Shown piece after piece: positions 35,901 to 47,355 of a DNA stretch of 64,000 nucleotides. Position numbers and translations under genes: made by a program. The DNA comes from Siphonodentalium dalli. Its lineage: Eukaryota; Mollusca; Scaphopoda; Gadilida; Siphonodentaliidae. Where the stretch lies: positions 172,186,310-172,250,309 of the forward strand of contig CP136064.1 of NCBI GenBank assembly GCA_032622095.1, in the 5' to 3' direction. Positions within the stretch are counted from its first letter, which is position 1, and every line of letters starts with the position of its first letter. The notes below the pieces were generated by a model. The model searched no databases. It saw nothing but the letters and a program-made list of their open reading frames with translations, and was not told the origin of the DNA.

Positions 35901-38900
35901 GGCTATAAGATCCTTACACCAGGCAAATGCCACCGTTCTTATCCGAAATCCTAATTGTAGTAATATACATTAACTTTAACGATGAACGAGACGTCTAATT
36001 GCTGAATTGCATTGAACTTGTGCTTGACTGAAGTACACTTACATCTATGTGTCCGCCTTGGTATTCATACGGGTATCTGCAATCGATGATCACGTGGTTG
36101 TCTATCACATGTTTGTATTCTCCTCTTATAAGCTGGTGTACCTGCGGAGAGAAGCATATACCGTTTATATAGAGCTAAATAAGGACTTTGCAAGACGGCG
36201 TTCAGTCCCCTCGCTACCCTGGTATGACCGCTGCCATCATGTATATTTTCGTAATTAAATATAACATTCGTTTGTTTAAATGTTTTGTCAGTTACCATTC
36301 ATTCTGGCTTGATTTTGATTCAAATGCATATGAACAGTTTAATTTCTCATAGTAATGCAGATCAATTGTTACGGACCATAGTTTTAAATAAAAATGAGTG
36401 ATTTCCTAACATTATGTGTACATGATGTCATTGTTCAGTCAATAGTAGCAGGCGACTGAGCTCTGCATGCCTTGCAGTTTGGAGTAAAGAATGGGAGAAT
36501 TGAAATAATGTCTTTCAATAAAAGTAATAAACATTGCATATAGATTACTGTGGTAATGAATTTATACGTGATGATTTCAAGTATTCCTATATTCATACAA
36601 AATTTAAAAAATGGTTAAAGTTTGGGACGCAAACCACGACACGAACTTATATATTTTCCCGTTCCTATGGCCAAATGTTGTTGCATATAAGCTGAATCTA
36701 TAGTCAACAGAAGATGTTACAATTAAAAATGAACTTGACTGAGCATAACAAATGAATTAAGATACTCACAGTGACAGGACTAACTGAACGAAGATCAGTG
36801 TGTTCACTTTGAACCAGTGGCAATGTGTGAACCTGAAAAGTGAAACAAGGCATTCAGATTAAATCACAATTCTCTATATGACCTAGATCATGTCACGAAT
36901 ATACTCTATACTCGGGCAACGCACGTACGAGATTATATTCCACCAGATACTGTTCATAACCTGGAAACATTTTGAATGAGCCATGTCCGTTTAAAATGTG
37001 GTGTTTTACCAGCGTTCTAACTTATAATCAGGCGACAATAGAGTGAACTGATCACATGTGATATAAAGAGCGTTTATAAGTTAGTTGCCAATTATCTAGT
37101 GTAAACATATTTTATTTCAATTCTACTACATGACGTAATAAATATGAACATTTAACAAACGTTTTTGACAAGATAGTATAGCTAAGGGGGTTAAACAACA
37201 AGCCCAGGGGCTTTTGTTAAGTTTGCCAATTACATGTTTACTTAAAGGGGTACTGTACGCCAAATGTTGTTGTTGGTTTCTATAGTCTCCGAGTCAGGGA
37301 ATAAGGTAACAATTTTTTCATTATTTGAAAGTCTGTTGAGTACGAAGTAGTGTTACGGATGACAAATTTACCGGAATGCAAAATACAAATTGTCGTTGTC
37401 GAGTAATTTTTGTACAGTTTTCAACCAAATGAATCAAATAAAAGTTATATTATAGGCATACTAGTCCAATATAATCATTTAAGTTATTGTATCGTCGCTA
37501 GTCAGTGAGTGACTTGAGTGTTCTCCCCGTATCATTATAATATCGTGTGTGCGATCGGTTTAACATCCAGTATCCCTCAATTACTTTATTTTGATCACGG
37601 AAATTCGTAATTTAATTGACGCCATTTTATGGCTCCAGTCATAAATTCAATTTATATCAAATTATTAACTTTTAAATTATTAAATTTTAAGATAGCATAT
37701 TAACCTGAGCGTTTACAGAATACATCTTCAACTCAAATTACTTATGTTTCTATATATTATCGATATTAGATCGTTGTTGTCACCGGAAATTTAATGCAAA
37801 TGGCGTACAGTACCCCTTTAAACAGCGTTATTTAAGCATGTTGCATGGCAAATTCCGTCTTGTAGTATTATTTCGGCTGATGTTGTGTGGGTCGTGATGT
37901 CTTTGCTACGAGTGGCGTTTGGTATTTAGGACATTTTTTTAAAACTAATTTTTGGTGCTAAATACGTGTAGGATGGGGCATCTTTAAACATAATTAAACG
38001 AAATAAGAATGCATAAACATGTGTAACAAGGAACGTACCGTAGATGAGTCACCAATAAGCTCCGTCGTAACGTCCATTTTGATTACAGCGTCCATGACAC
38101 CTGCGCTTGATAGATCATTTTTTGGCGGCGATATGGTCAACGAGCTCGAAGATGTTCCGCTGTATGACTTGTGTCGTCTCATGTATAATCCAGATCTGCG
38201 CCGTATTTGGAACTGTTGGATAAGAAAGGAAAATGCAATACTCGGAAATTAGAGAAAGAAACACGTTAATTTTGATAGATTCGCCAGGTTATGGGTTGTC
38301 GAGTCAGGGAAGGGGTTGGTGTGCCTAGCCCACCCCCAATTTCGCAACAGTTGGAAACTTCATGGTTGACACAATATTAGTTCGAAATTTCACATCAGAT
38401 ATAGGTTTGAATAATGTGATTTTCTAACATGTAATTAGTTGTTGTTTTAAGACAAAAAAATCGCATATTTTCCAACTTTTTGTCAAATATTTTGACTGAA
38501 ATGGCCATTACTTTTCCAACCTTAGAGGATGTTAGGTTGAAGATTTCCAACAGTTGGACAGATTGAGGCATTCAAAACTGCTGCCTCGGAACAGGCCGAA
38601 ACACAGTAAAAGCTCAACATATTAGTCGAAAACCGACATGGGCCTTCAATAATATGCACACCGATAAGACAGAAGACATGAGAGTGTATACATTGAGAAC
38701 AGGGGCATTCGTGCTTAGACAGACAGATGATTTCATTCCCCCATTATTGTGGATGATGTATATACAAACAATATACAATGTTGGGTATAGGTGGTTGGTA
38801 CAGAAGCTATGTATTATTGATAAAAAATAATTATAATGTGACATCATATAATATATATGGGTCATCATATAGTAATAAGCTATATATATTCCTGAGAAAT

Positions 38901-39858
38901 CGCGTAAGTGAGTAAATGGAATTTAGTGAGATGGGAAACCATGAAGATGCGTATATATAGAGGTTCAACTATTCACTGCAGTACCGTATCGACGGGAGAT
39001 GTGTATATAGAGGTTCAACTATTCACTGCAGTACTGTATCGATGGGAGATGAAATTTTTCAAGAGAACTCAACTCGCGTATAATTCGCAGATAAATCGAA
39101 TGCAGGATCTGAACAATTGTTCTTCTTGCAAACTAGGTTAAAAAGGGTCCAAAATTGAGGAAAAAAAATTATGCTTGAGATTGGGCAGGATGGTTACCGG
39201 AAACACACACGCATTTTGTTTTGACATTAAAAGGTATCGCCTTTGTTGGAGAATGTCGGCAAATATATGACATACGTTTACCGCACAATGTTTATACCAC
39301 AGAAAGGCTTAATTAAAGTAAAAAAAAAACTTTTCCTCAGCATGCACAACATAAAAACAATAATTATTATGACTTTCGTCAGTTTTTTTCTCTCTCAGAC
39401 TATGTGAGTATGGAATTTCGTGTTTTATCCAGTTAAATTCAGATTAAAGGATGAATGTGCATGTGTAATGCATGATGTTGCAAAATCAGGAGCTCCATAC
39501 TAATATATACCTGACGACGAACGTATTTGGATGACTCGCAGTTTTCAAGCATACTTGATGTCCTCTCTATCTTAAGAAATGTGTAAATCCACTTAGAGCA
39601 CAAGGCACTGACAATATGAACTAGAATTCGGAATTCAACCGTCTTATAAACTCGTAATGTTTATTCAGTTACCTCATCGTTCTTGTTTTCGCTGCTGGAA
39701 CTTCCACATTCTTCGCTCTCAGGTGTGACTCGAAATTTGTTGAATAGAGGCGTTATTGCATCCCCAATTTCCATGTGTTCGTCGTCGGTGTCTTCAAAGC
39801 AGTTCGACTTAAGGCCGTTGTATAGCGAGAATCTCACAGGGGTGCCTTCGAATAGCAT
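32987..39858 (-). CDS. cdc25: M-phase inducer phosphatase CDC25, copy 2
   Basis: Exons on the minus strand: 39858-39673 (spliced from 39865), 39570-39511, 38212-38039, 36832-36770, 36141-36043, 34916-34795, 34280-34163 and 33112-32987 (TGA). The total is 948 nt, 315 residues, with all phases consistent. The N-terminal 60 residues are acidic (EDTDDEH, SSSSENKNDE). RRHKSYSG is a possible checkpoint-kinase site. The catalytic domain runs [40 protein letters not shown] with the active Cys and Arg, [17 protein letters not shown] and the [10 protein letters not shown] tail. It acts on CDK-cyclin complexes in nucleus and cytoplasm (family knowledge). It is shorter than most CDC25s, chiefly in the N-terminal regulatory part; an unseen upstream exon is possible. 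It lies in tandem with copy 1, about 20 kb apart, same strand. Confidence 0.94.
33447..33930. repeat. Direct repeat pair around a LINE tail
   Basis: About 120 bases (GTGAGTGTTTCAG, TTGGGGATT, CATGCAACTAGTTCG) occur at 33450-33570 and again at 33815-33925. Between them lies GAATAAAATATTGTTTACAC (33646-33665), the LINE 3' tail seen at 6891-6910. This may be a 5'-truncated LINE insertion into a duplicated patch, within the last intron of cdc25 copy 2. Confidence 0.55.
34525..34742. mobile_element. MITE, family d, decayed
   Basis: It carries ATATGCGAGTCTCCCATATA, AAATATTGTTAGGCCAATG and the right end CCAGTCATGGAAGGG. The left end is degraded. In a cdc25 copy 2 intron. Confidence 0.6.
34795..34916 (-). 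CDS. cdc25: cdc25 copy 2, active-site exon
   Basis: 122 nt, the same phases as in copy 1. It differs from copy 1 at a handful of codons in the linker (DNYAPTGK against DNSAPTGK) and is identical through [13 protein letters not shown]. Confidence 0.93.
34985..35235. repeat. Two-unit tandem repeat, about 140 bp
   Basis: AACGATTGAACACTC and ATCCATACCAAATTTCATT return after about 135-140 bases. Related to 13890-14345 in copy 1, but in a different intron. Confidence 0.7.
37246..37817. mobile_element. MITE, family a, in a cdc25 copy 2 intron
   Basis: Ends AGGGGTACTGTACGCCAAAT and GGCGTACAGTACCCCT, perfectly flanked by TTAA (37242-37245 and 37818-37821). The interior (about 530 bp) lacks a long frame and shares TCATAAATTCA with the other members. 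Confidence 0.88.
38948..39050. repeat. Two-unit tandem repeat, 50 bp
   Basis: TATATAGAGGTTCAACTATT and CACTGCAGTACYGTATCGAY occur in two near-identical adjacent units. Confidence 0.9.
39511..39570 (-). CDS. cdc25: cdc25 copy 2, second coding exon
   Basis: 60 nt between CTTAAG| and CGTCAG|GTAT. It reads IERTSSMLENCESSKYVRRQ, in frame on both sides. Against copy 1 it is only moderately alike (ESSK core kept), in contrast to the near-identical exon before it. Confidence 0.85.
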
Positions 39859-40954
39859 CTTTGTTCTGAAACACAATATTTACGACGTATATAGTAAAAG
39901 CCGTGTGTTTTACGGAAGGATTTAAAACAACCAGTATCAATTGACAAGTTGTTCACATCTGCGAGCCGAAGTACAGTCGCGCTTACTCAACCTGGTTCTA
40001 AATTTCACACTACTTCTATAATCATCAATTGGATTTTCCGCATTTATATGCACAATAAAACGCAGACCAAAGCGTGTTAAGGGAAATAAATCAATTGTCC
40101 TGCAATTAGCGCACAAGATGTTAAGCTGCGCACATGTCCTCCCAACATAATCTTAGCCGGGGGTATGATTGACAGGCAATCGAGGGCAACAAGCCGGTGA
40201 CTCCAATATTGCATTAGTCGGTAAACTTTCTGACTTTTCTAATTCAATGTGTCTAACGTGAAATATCGTGTAGTTATATGAAATAATTACTTGTTGCAAT
40301 GTTTTCCCTGAAATACATTAAAGCTGTCTACTCCGATTTGTCACAAATTAGGCATTTTTTTCTTCTAAATACATATTTCAGTCATGAGGCAAATAATGAA
40401 TATTACGTGCAATCGACATCAACCACGCGCCATGAACACATCAAAAATACTATTAAAACGCAATTCCACATATCGCTATATTGTGCAATGAGAAAAATAA
40501 AGCTCTTTCCAATCGCGTCTTTTGATTTTTCGGGTATCTGAGGTATGAATAGTCAAAAAATGAAAATGAAAAACCTTTTCAGTGGTCGATATCTAACCAT
40601 TATGACATTCGCATGCCATGGGTTTATTTTCTCATTGTCCGAGTACATATAACTCGTGTATACGTGTATTGGTGTATCCTGCGAAATGGGATAGGGACTC
40701 TTTTCAGAATCGGATAAGCATGCAAAATGATCACAAAATAGTCAATAAATTAATATGCAGCCAGTTGAACCTTGCCTTGAACAGGTATATAGAAATAATA
40801 ATTCCAAACGAGTCATAACTTGTTATTGAAATAAACGAAGCTTTATTTTTGGAGGATTTCGTTAAATAGCTCTTGTTTTGCTTTAGCACATATCTCCCGC
40901 TGTGTATGTGGGGACACCACATGCTACTAATAGTGTATTCAACGTGCCAACCCA

Positions 40955-41290
40955 CAGTCACAAGTACACACCAAACGTTAAGCCGATTATAGGGCACATA
41001 GGACGAGATTTGGGGCACGGCTTGACAGACTTGAATCAGTGGATTAACGGTAAACCGATTATTAATAAAAGTGAATTTAGGATTCTGTTTTGTACTGCTC
41101 ACATGTAGTCCGGGTGGTAGTTACCCAGTCACATGTACACACCAAACATTAAGGCGATTATATAGGGCACAGAGGGCGGGTCGATATTTGGGACACAGCT
41201 TGGCAGACTTGAATCAGTGGATTAACGGTAAACCGATTTCTAATAAAAGCGAAATTAGAATTCTGTTTCGTGATGCTCGCCTGTAATCTG
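40955..41290. repeat. Two-unit tandem repeat, about 170 bp
   Basis: CACACCAAACRTTAAG, TAGGGCACA, GACTTGAATCAGTGGATTAA and CGGTAAACCGATT occur in both units. A lone relative lies at 20370-20535 in the matching region of copy 1. Confidence 0.8.
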
Positions 41291-42563
41291 GGTGATGGTT
41301 ACTTAAACAATGTATGAAGTGGTTGGACATATTCAATATGTTCTATGTTAATTTTACTTGCCGGTCTGATTTGGCACAACATAGTCACACTTCCATAAGC
41401 CATGTATTTTTCACTTACAATTTAATGCAGGAAAAATAAAAGTGGAAATACTTGCTATGACCATTATTCTTATCACAAGGAGATCACGAAAATTCAGTCA
41501 CCATAATATGTAATACGTCGAAATCGAGCAGAAAAATTCCATAATTGATAACGCTCTTTATTGCCTACCGATTTTGGTAGACGCTCTTTATACGAGACCG
41601 TCAATGGATTTTTTTCCGAATCTGACAGAATTCGAAACGTGTTAAAACTCCCTCTTTTGAAAGTCAATATCTGGTCATCAACACTCATTAATGTGCTCCT
41701 GTGTACCATCTGTAGGGTTTTTTTGGTGTAAAAGGAACCAGGCATCTTTGGGCCACTAGAATTGTTCCGGCAATGGAAAACAATTTAAAATATAGTTTAA
41801 CCTAGAATATATCACGTATATATTGCTTACATAAGTTACAACTTGAACGTTCGTAACCTATATATATGTTGTTCTGGAAATACACGTAACAATTGAACGT
41901 TTCCCATAATAGCAGGCGTGAAGGGGGTTATATTGGTCGGTAAAGCAGCCACCGCATAATTATGAATTCCAGCAGACTGGTCTGGAGGGTAATCAGGGGG
42001 AAACTATATTCGAGCAAATATTGAAATGTTCGAGTCGACTGCTAATATATAGTGTCTATTGAGACACTGCAGTACATTATTCAGCCCGTGCAGGTGCTCA
42101 TAGCATGATTTTCTAAGTGCATTTTAAAATGTACGTTGCGCGAACCATCGATATATATATAATGTTTTGTAGATAACCACTTGGAAAGTGGTTGTCTGAC
42201 CACAATATACTTTCAGAACATAATTTACTTCCCGTTTAGATTATTCTGCATTGTAGCGTAATTTACATACATGTTTAAAATATATTCTCCTAAAATTTGG
42301 TGTAATAATTCTCAACATAGAACTATTTTTATCGAATATTTTCTAACACCGCAAAAATTGGAGTAATTAAAACTTGTTTTAACATTCTTGGAGGAGTATA
42401 TGTCCCTGATATATGTTTACAATTTCAGTCAAATTATGAAAAATAACAAATTTATAATTAGTATTATAGACCCACTATATATCTCCCATCACGTGTGATT
42501 GTTGGATTGAATAAATCCCATGATGCATCATTCTCGCTATCTGTAAACTGGTATAGTACTTAC

Positions 42564-42731
42564 CTTCTACCGTAAAAGTAAACCTAACTCCCAAAGTAAT
42601 CGAATGAAAAATATATTGCATAAAATGGTAACCAGTCAGTATATATAGACTCACTTTCACTCGTGGCAATTTTATTGGCCGGTCATATTGATTATAATCG
42701 CGTCACGTGACCACCCCGACGACAGCCCAAT
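42564..42731 (-). promoter_or_regulatory. cdc25 copy 2 promoter and 5' non-coding exon
   Basis: It has inverted CCAAT (42727-42731), CACGTG (42704-42709), CCAAT on the minus strand (complement of 42674-42678), TATATAT (42640-42647), then a leader ending GTAGAAG|GTAAG (exon end 42564). The block is alignable with 23587-23772 although the gene introns are not. The similarity continues upstream to about 42830. Confidence 0.65.
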
Positions 42732-43939
42732 TAACCGGTCTATGTGAAACAATATAATCTGATAATCTCTCACTTAATCTATTGTTTAGCCAACACCCAA
42801 CATTTGACCGAAGGCAACACGATGACACATCTAAATCAACAGAAAAGTTTCTAATCTTGGCGAGCTATCAGCATACAGTTCCCCAGTATACGTATGACAA
42901 AACATTTTTTAAATGCCGAAATGTTCCATAATTCAAAAATAGGAATATTACACACATCTTGCCCATCGCAAAGTGTCCCAAGTTGTCTAAGTTTATGATA
43001 ATAATAAGTATCGTACCTTATTAAGAACGCTCTTTAATATCACCGCCGTTATGTGATGGCAAAATAAACGCTATTTAAGATTGACAATTGACATTTATTG
43101 CAAGTTCGCACATTGGCAGGTTTGCCTGGTATTGTTTACAACACTGGGACTTCAAATTCAAAATTCAAATTCAAATAGTTTTATTGCCTTCGTCAAGAAA
43201 TGACATACAAGACAAAATACAATGTACAAAACATAATATACATCACGCACGCGCCACCATAACGACTTGAAACGCACTCCACTATCCCACTTCCTTATAT
43301 GCACCGTCTTTATATACGCACGTGCTTTACGTTATGGTGGTATGCAAGAGATATATACTATCATAACGCAAAGCAGGCGCGTATAAGGGACGGCGGTGCT
43401 TAGGACAGTACATGGTGGGCATACAAGGTTTTTTGTTATAGAAAACCACATGGTACAACTTTTAAACAATTCGGAAATTCTTCAAACCCACGACGCAAAT
43501 ATAGACAAGATTATTTGACTTTCTATAAATGATTAATTTTAGAACACTAACAATGCTAACATACTGGGGACTATACGTACATACACTTAGCATCTGTCCG
43601 CCCGTGGACGCAACTTTATCCGAGCTTGTATTCCTACATTTGTCCGAATTTTTTTTAACACTTTTCTCAGAACCACTATGAGGTCGATCCGAAATTGTTT
43701 TTTCAGTCAAATTTTCACCCTTCTAAAAAAAAATCACATTCACACATATATATAGCTAAACTGAATATATTTCTTCCTATACATTTATGAATGTATTAGT
43801 ATCAGGGTGTCCAGCCATTTCATGAGTTTCGTGAATATATTGTACAATTACCCAATTGTACATTACTTTGTTCGAGCTAGAATTCCTTTTTTGTTTTTCG
43901 TTTTTCGAAAAATAAATATGTTAATATGATTACCCTTAA

Positions 43940-44244
43940 AGATGGTCTATCTCGTATATCAAGTTTCCTGGGTATAATATAATACATATATATGAATCGA
44001 AGACCCCTGTCCGGAAACGCGTCAGTCATTTAATATTGAATATTTCGAATGTTGCGTATAATATGAATGCAATAAATTTGGGACTTTTAAAATAGTCCCA
44101 TTCATCGCATTATATAAGAAAATACCGATATAAAATCAATACAATAGTAATTGATTAAAGCGTTTCCGGACAGATGTCTTCGACTCCTATTTATTAGTTT
44201 ATACTTCGGAAACTATATATAACACGTGTTTAGATAGACCATCT
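43940..44244. mobile_element. Foldback MITE, family c (TTAA-type)
   Basis: The ends AGATGGTCTATCT and AGATAGACCATCT are flanked by TTAA (43936-43939 and 44245-44248). The halves share GTCCGGAAACGC and GAAGAC. A relative without clear ends occurs at 62930-63150 in B'. Confidence 0.82.
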
Positions 44245-44248
44245 TTAA

Positions 44249-44406
44249 TTGAGATTGCAGAATTGATCAGAAGTGCACACGTGACCATAGAAGATAAGGC
44301 CAGATACGAGGCGGCTGGAGCGATGTCACCACCTCCAACAACAACAACAACAACAACAACAAAAGAAGAAACACCACCTCAAAGAAAGAAAAAGAAACCA
44401 AATTAA
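44249..44406 (+). pseudogene. C-terminal fragment of an unknown protein
   Basis: Open frame reading IEIAELIRSAHVTIEDKARY, then a Pro/Thr run from an (ACA)n tract (44336-44361) and a Lys-rich end with a TAA stop (44404-44406). The MITE at 43940-44244 cuts off whatever lay upstream. Not recognised; could be a chance frame. Confidence 0.25.
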
Positions 44407-45062
44407 AAAATAAAAAGTTAGATCATCCATGCTCACCATTTCATGCTATTTTTCATCTCATAACATGTTTTAAATAAATTCAAAAGTGGGTTGTAGGGAA
44501 GGGGTTCCGTCCCTTCCAAATCTTCCCGGATTTAATCCCAAACCCCCATAAAAAAACAAAAAAAAACATCTTTAATGTAACCCAGTTGCACTGCGGGGAT
44601 ATCCTTACTCCCACTGGGATAGTCCCACTTCTAGTTAATACTTGCAGTAATATTATATTTTTAGACAATTCTGCGACGCCGAGAACCCCTACACCTATAA
44701 TTCAGATCGCACTACCTGGAACCATGCAGATTTCAACCGTTGAGCCAGAATAGCGAGTATACACAAATGAGCTGCACGACGTGAAAACGTCGTTTAGATC
44801 CTATATACGAAACGCTATTTGATCAGAATATATATTATAATATCGCTAGCAGACACGAAAAATAAACGCTCTTCATTATATGTTTGAAAATCTATATATG
44901 AACATGCAATCGATATATTTATCGCTGCGACACATAACGTTGTACTCACCAGAAAAGCCAACACTTACAACAGGCAAGCAGTACACTTAGTTTATTTGAT
45001 TATAATCCGTGGAGTGGGTACTTTAAGAGGTCATGAGTATACATGTATACTTCCCGCTAGAA

Positions 45063-45310
45063 TACACATACGTGACCCAAACTTACAGAACCCCTTGATT
45101 AATAGCTGTGTCAATCCAAGCCAGAAGTCGCCTGACATGTGAAACTTGCCTATGGTTTGTCACAAGCCGCGCAGAATTATGTCAGTCGGCTTCCATGCTG
45201 CCACCATCACTGATTAGTCGGCTATTTTCCTGACAACATTGTTTTAGCCCACCAAGCTAATACAGTCTGGTCCAGTAGATCAACACCAGCTCCGAAACGG
45301 AGGGGATGTC
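45063..45310 (-). pseudogene. Broken counterpart of the 61700-61942 frame
   Basis: The complement of this stretch matches 61700-61942 base for base over most of its length (TCAGTGATGGTGGCAGCATG shared) but has an indel and a stop (TGA in GCCGACTGACAT). See the B' entry. Confidence 0.4.
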
Positions 45311-45695
45311 GCGACACGATCAGCATAACATCTTATGCTCAGTCTGTTCACACAGTCGGCAAAATTGCAATATTTTCGTGAAATTCTTCAATGTGGCTAT
45401 ATATCTGTTGTACATTTTGAATGATAAATATTGTAATAACAGAATATGTGTCTTCAATTGCTTATTAGAGTTTGTTTTTTTTGCACAATTGATTCTCGAC
45501 AGATATTTAAAAGCTAATGTATATAACAACTTAAGCAATTATAGATCTTCCCGAACGTGTATTAAACTGTTGCGGTATGCGCATTTTGTAAGTAGTTTGT
45601 CATTCATATATTGGCACACTACAATCCCCTTCGAAGACTTGCTTGTAAAATTGCCGGACAAATTCTCCAGCATTCTATTGTCCGCTTTGATGTAA
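45306..45695 (+). pseudogene. 129-codon frame in arm B, unknown
   Basis: Open from ATG 45306 to a stop at 45693. Its last third (FVSSLSFIYWHTT, PFEDL, KLPDKFSSIL) is also readable in B' (complement of about 61080-60965), where a MITE at 61085-61490 splits it. Hydrophobic and Cys-rich; no domain recognised. It lies on the strand opposite to the neighbouring 45063-45310 frame. Coding status is uncertain. Confidence 0.25.
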
Positions 45696-46194
45696 ACAAT
45701 GTTTTATTGAATAAAAATGATACATGAGAACAGAAACGCATGTCACAGAAAATAGTTTGTCGCAGGGCACTCGATAACTAAGTCATGCTTATATAGCCTA
45801 CTAGGTCGTCTCCCACTTCCTTCATCTTCTTCATCTTCACCATCACCAAAGAAGAAAAGAAAGCAAGTCAAAAAAAGCAAAAAGAAGAAAAAGAAATCAA
45901 GTTAGAGCCCCTCTCCACCTGACCCACCTGAACCACGGCCTACACAGACATGGAAACTAAGAAAAAGAAAATTCAATTTTGTAAGGGCGATCTCCGGATG
46001 AGCCAACCACCGTCCTCGTGCCGCCCTTCGGGCGGGCACGCAAATCCTTTCACTGCTGCCCACGAATGGTCGCTTTGGTCACGGACTGGTGTTACTTATA
46101 TTATTAGTCCGCCGCTCAGAGTCTCACAAACATGATGGCGCTGTTAAATGTGGTCCAATTTTGTACATTTTCTATACCAGAAAATAATTAGATC

Positions 46195-47205
46195 GTGCAA
46201 ATGAGCCCAGTATATAATATGAGGTTCTTCAAACATCTCCGTTATAAAAATAATTTCCTATTTCTATATTCGCTCTATTTCGCCATTTCGCTGTATTTTT
46301 TATTCCGCTATTTCGCTGTATTTTCCTATTTCGCTTTTTCGTTGTATTTCAAATTTCGATAATTCGCTATATTTGACATATTATGGGATTATATGATACC
46401 CTGCATTCTGATATTCAATCGAACATCACGTGCCACCCGTGCTCGCGATTAGATGCCACTAGCCATCCAATCGATTACATATTGTTTGCTATCAAATCCT
46501 TGGCGTATTGACTGTTCAGACAGGTGACCAGGGCAAGTGCGGAGAAATAAAAGAATTCATCTTAAAGGATAGGATGGGATATTTATTCACACATATTTAA
46601 TACATAATAATGATGAAAATTATGGATAATTCTGTCGTATAACGTCGGGCTCATTGGCTAGTCTATTATATATTTTGGAAGATCTGTCTGTGTATCTGTG
46701 GTCTGTGTGTGTGTGTGTGTGTTCGCGATGAACTCGAAAATGGCCGACCCGATTTCGATGAAACTTCGTATGTGAGGATACTATCGGTCGGGAAGTGGCA
46801 TAGGCATATTAATTTTCAGATCCGAGGTCAACTTTTCACGTGCCGAGGTCAAATCTGTTTTTACGCTGTGTTACGGGACTTTCATTTGAGTTCGGTGCTT
46901 ACAAATCGATTCGAAACAGCGCGAATAATAAAATGCCAGTCATAATAATGATACTGTGAGAATCTTTCGTGTTTCCTCTTTCCAACGATATATAATGCGT
47001 ATGTATCCGTTTTAGTTATCTGCCTCAATTACCAAGAAGAAGTGGTACTATCTTCCATCAGGATAAAAACAATGCGTAACTTCTATGACGCCGTTAGAGG
47101 TCATAACGTTAGATCACGTTAACGCTTAACCGGCCGATGCATTTGACTGTTTCAGACGTCTTGGCGATATCTCGGGCACCGATGGTAATTTATCTTTACG
47201 TTTAA
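46195..47205. other. Non-coding stretch with GT repeat and SINE-like text
   Basis: A (GT)n run lies at 46704-46721, followed by TCGCGATGAACTCG and CCGATTTCGATGAAACTTCG, a phrase type common in invertebrate dispersed repeats. A run of loose TATTTCGCT repeats lies at 46265-46380. No gene seen. Confidence 0.45.
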
Positions 47206-47349
47206 GAAATAAATACACGGTGTAGAGGTGTGTATGGTCAAGTTGTACCACAAAAAACTGATTGTAGGACGACGCGTAGCGGAGTCCTACAATCAGTTTT
47301 TTTGTGGTACAACTTGACCATACACACCGATACACCGTGTATTTATTTC
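47206..47349. repeat. 144-bp near-perfect palindrome
   Basis: Arms of about 65 bp pair across a 13-base loop (GACGCGTAGCGGA) centred at 47277. Arm text includes ATAAATACACGGTGTA, GTGTGTATGGTCAAG, TTGTACCACAAAA and GATTGTAGGAC. It ends seven bases before the left TIR of the next element. Confidence 0.9.
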
Positions 47350-47355
47350 GTTTAT

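Larger units (their letters stand above)
42965..46190. repeat. Inverted duplication arm B (partner B' at 57645-63755)
   Basis: Patches match the complement of B' in reverse order: 42965-43110 with 63600-63755, 43290-43720 with 63180-63480, 43900-44160 with 62940-63150, 44640-45080 with 61930-62370, 45080-45380 with 61640-61930, 45540-45720 with 60930-61090, 45700-46190 with 57645-57800. B' has about 3 kb extra at 57860-60930. Confidence 0.85.

Noticed and set aside
35128-36298. Plus-strand frames over cdc25 copy 2 introns and exons
   Set aside because: Antisense or tandem-repeat frames; no conserved counterpart in copy 1 beyond the exon shadow.
37246-37817. Possible solo LTR (about 570 bp with matching ends)
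   Set aside because: The ends are inverted, not TG..CA, and flanked by TTAA; a MITE explains it.
44480-44668. Frame over AGTGGGACTATCCC-type text
   Set aside because: Low-complexity dispersed repeat shared loosely with 62400-62430 and 62860-62900; no coding signal.
46015-46042. GC-rich hairpin with a TTCG loop, like a bacterial terminator
   Set aside because: Isolated in eukaryotic non-coding DNA, no U-tract role and no gene to end.
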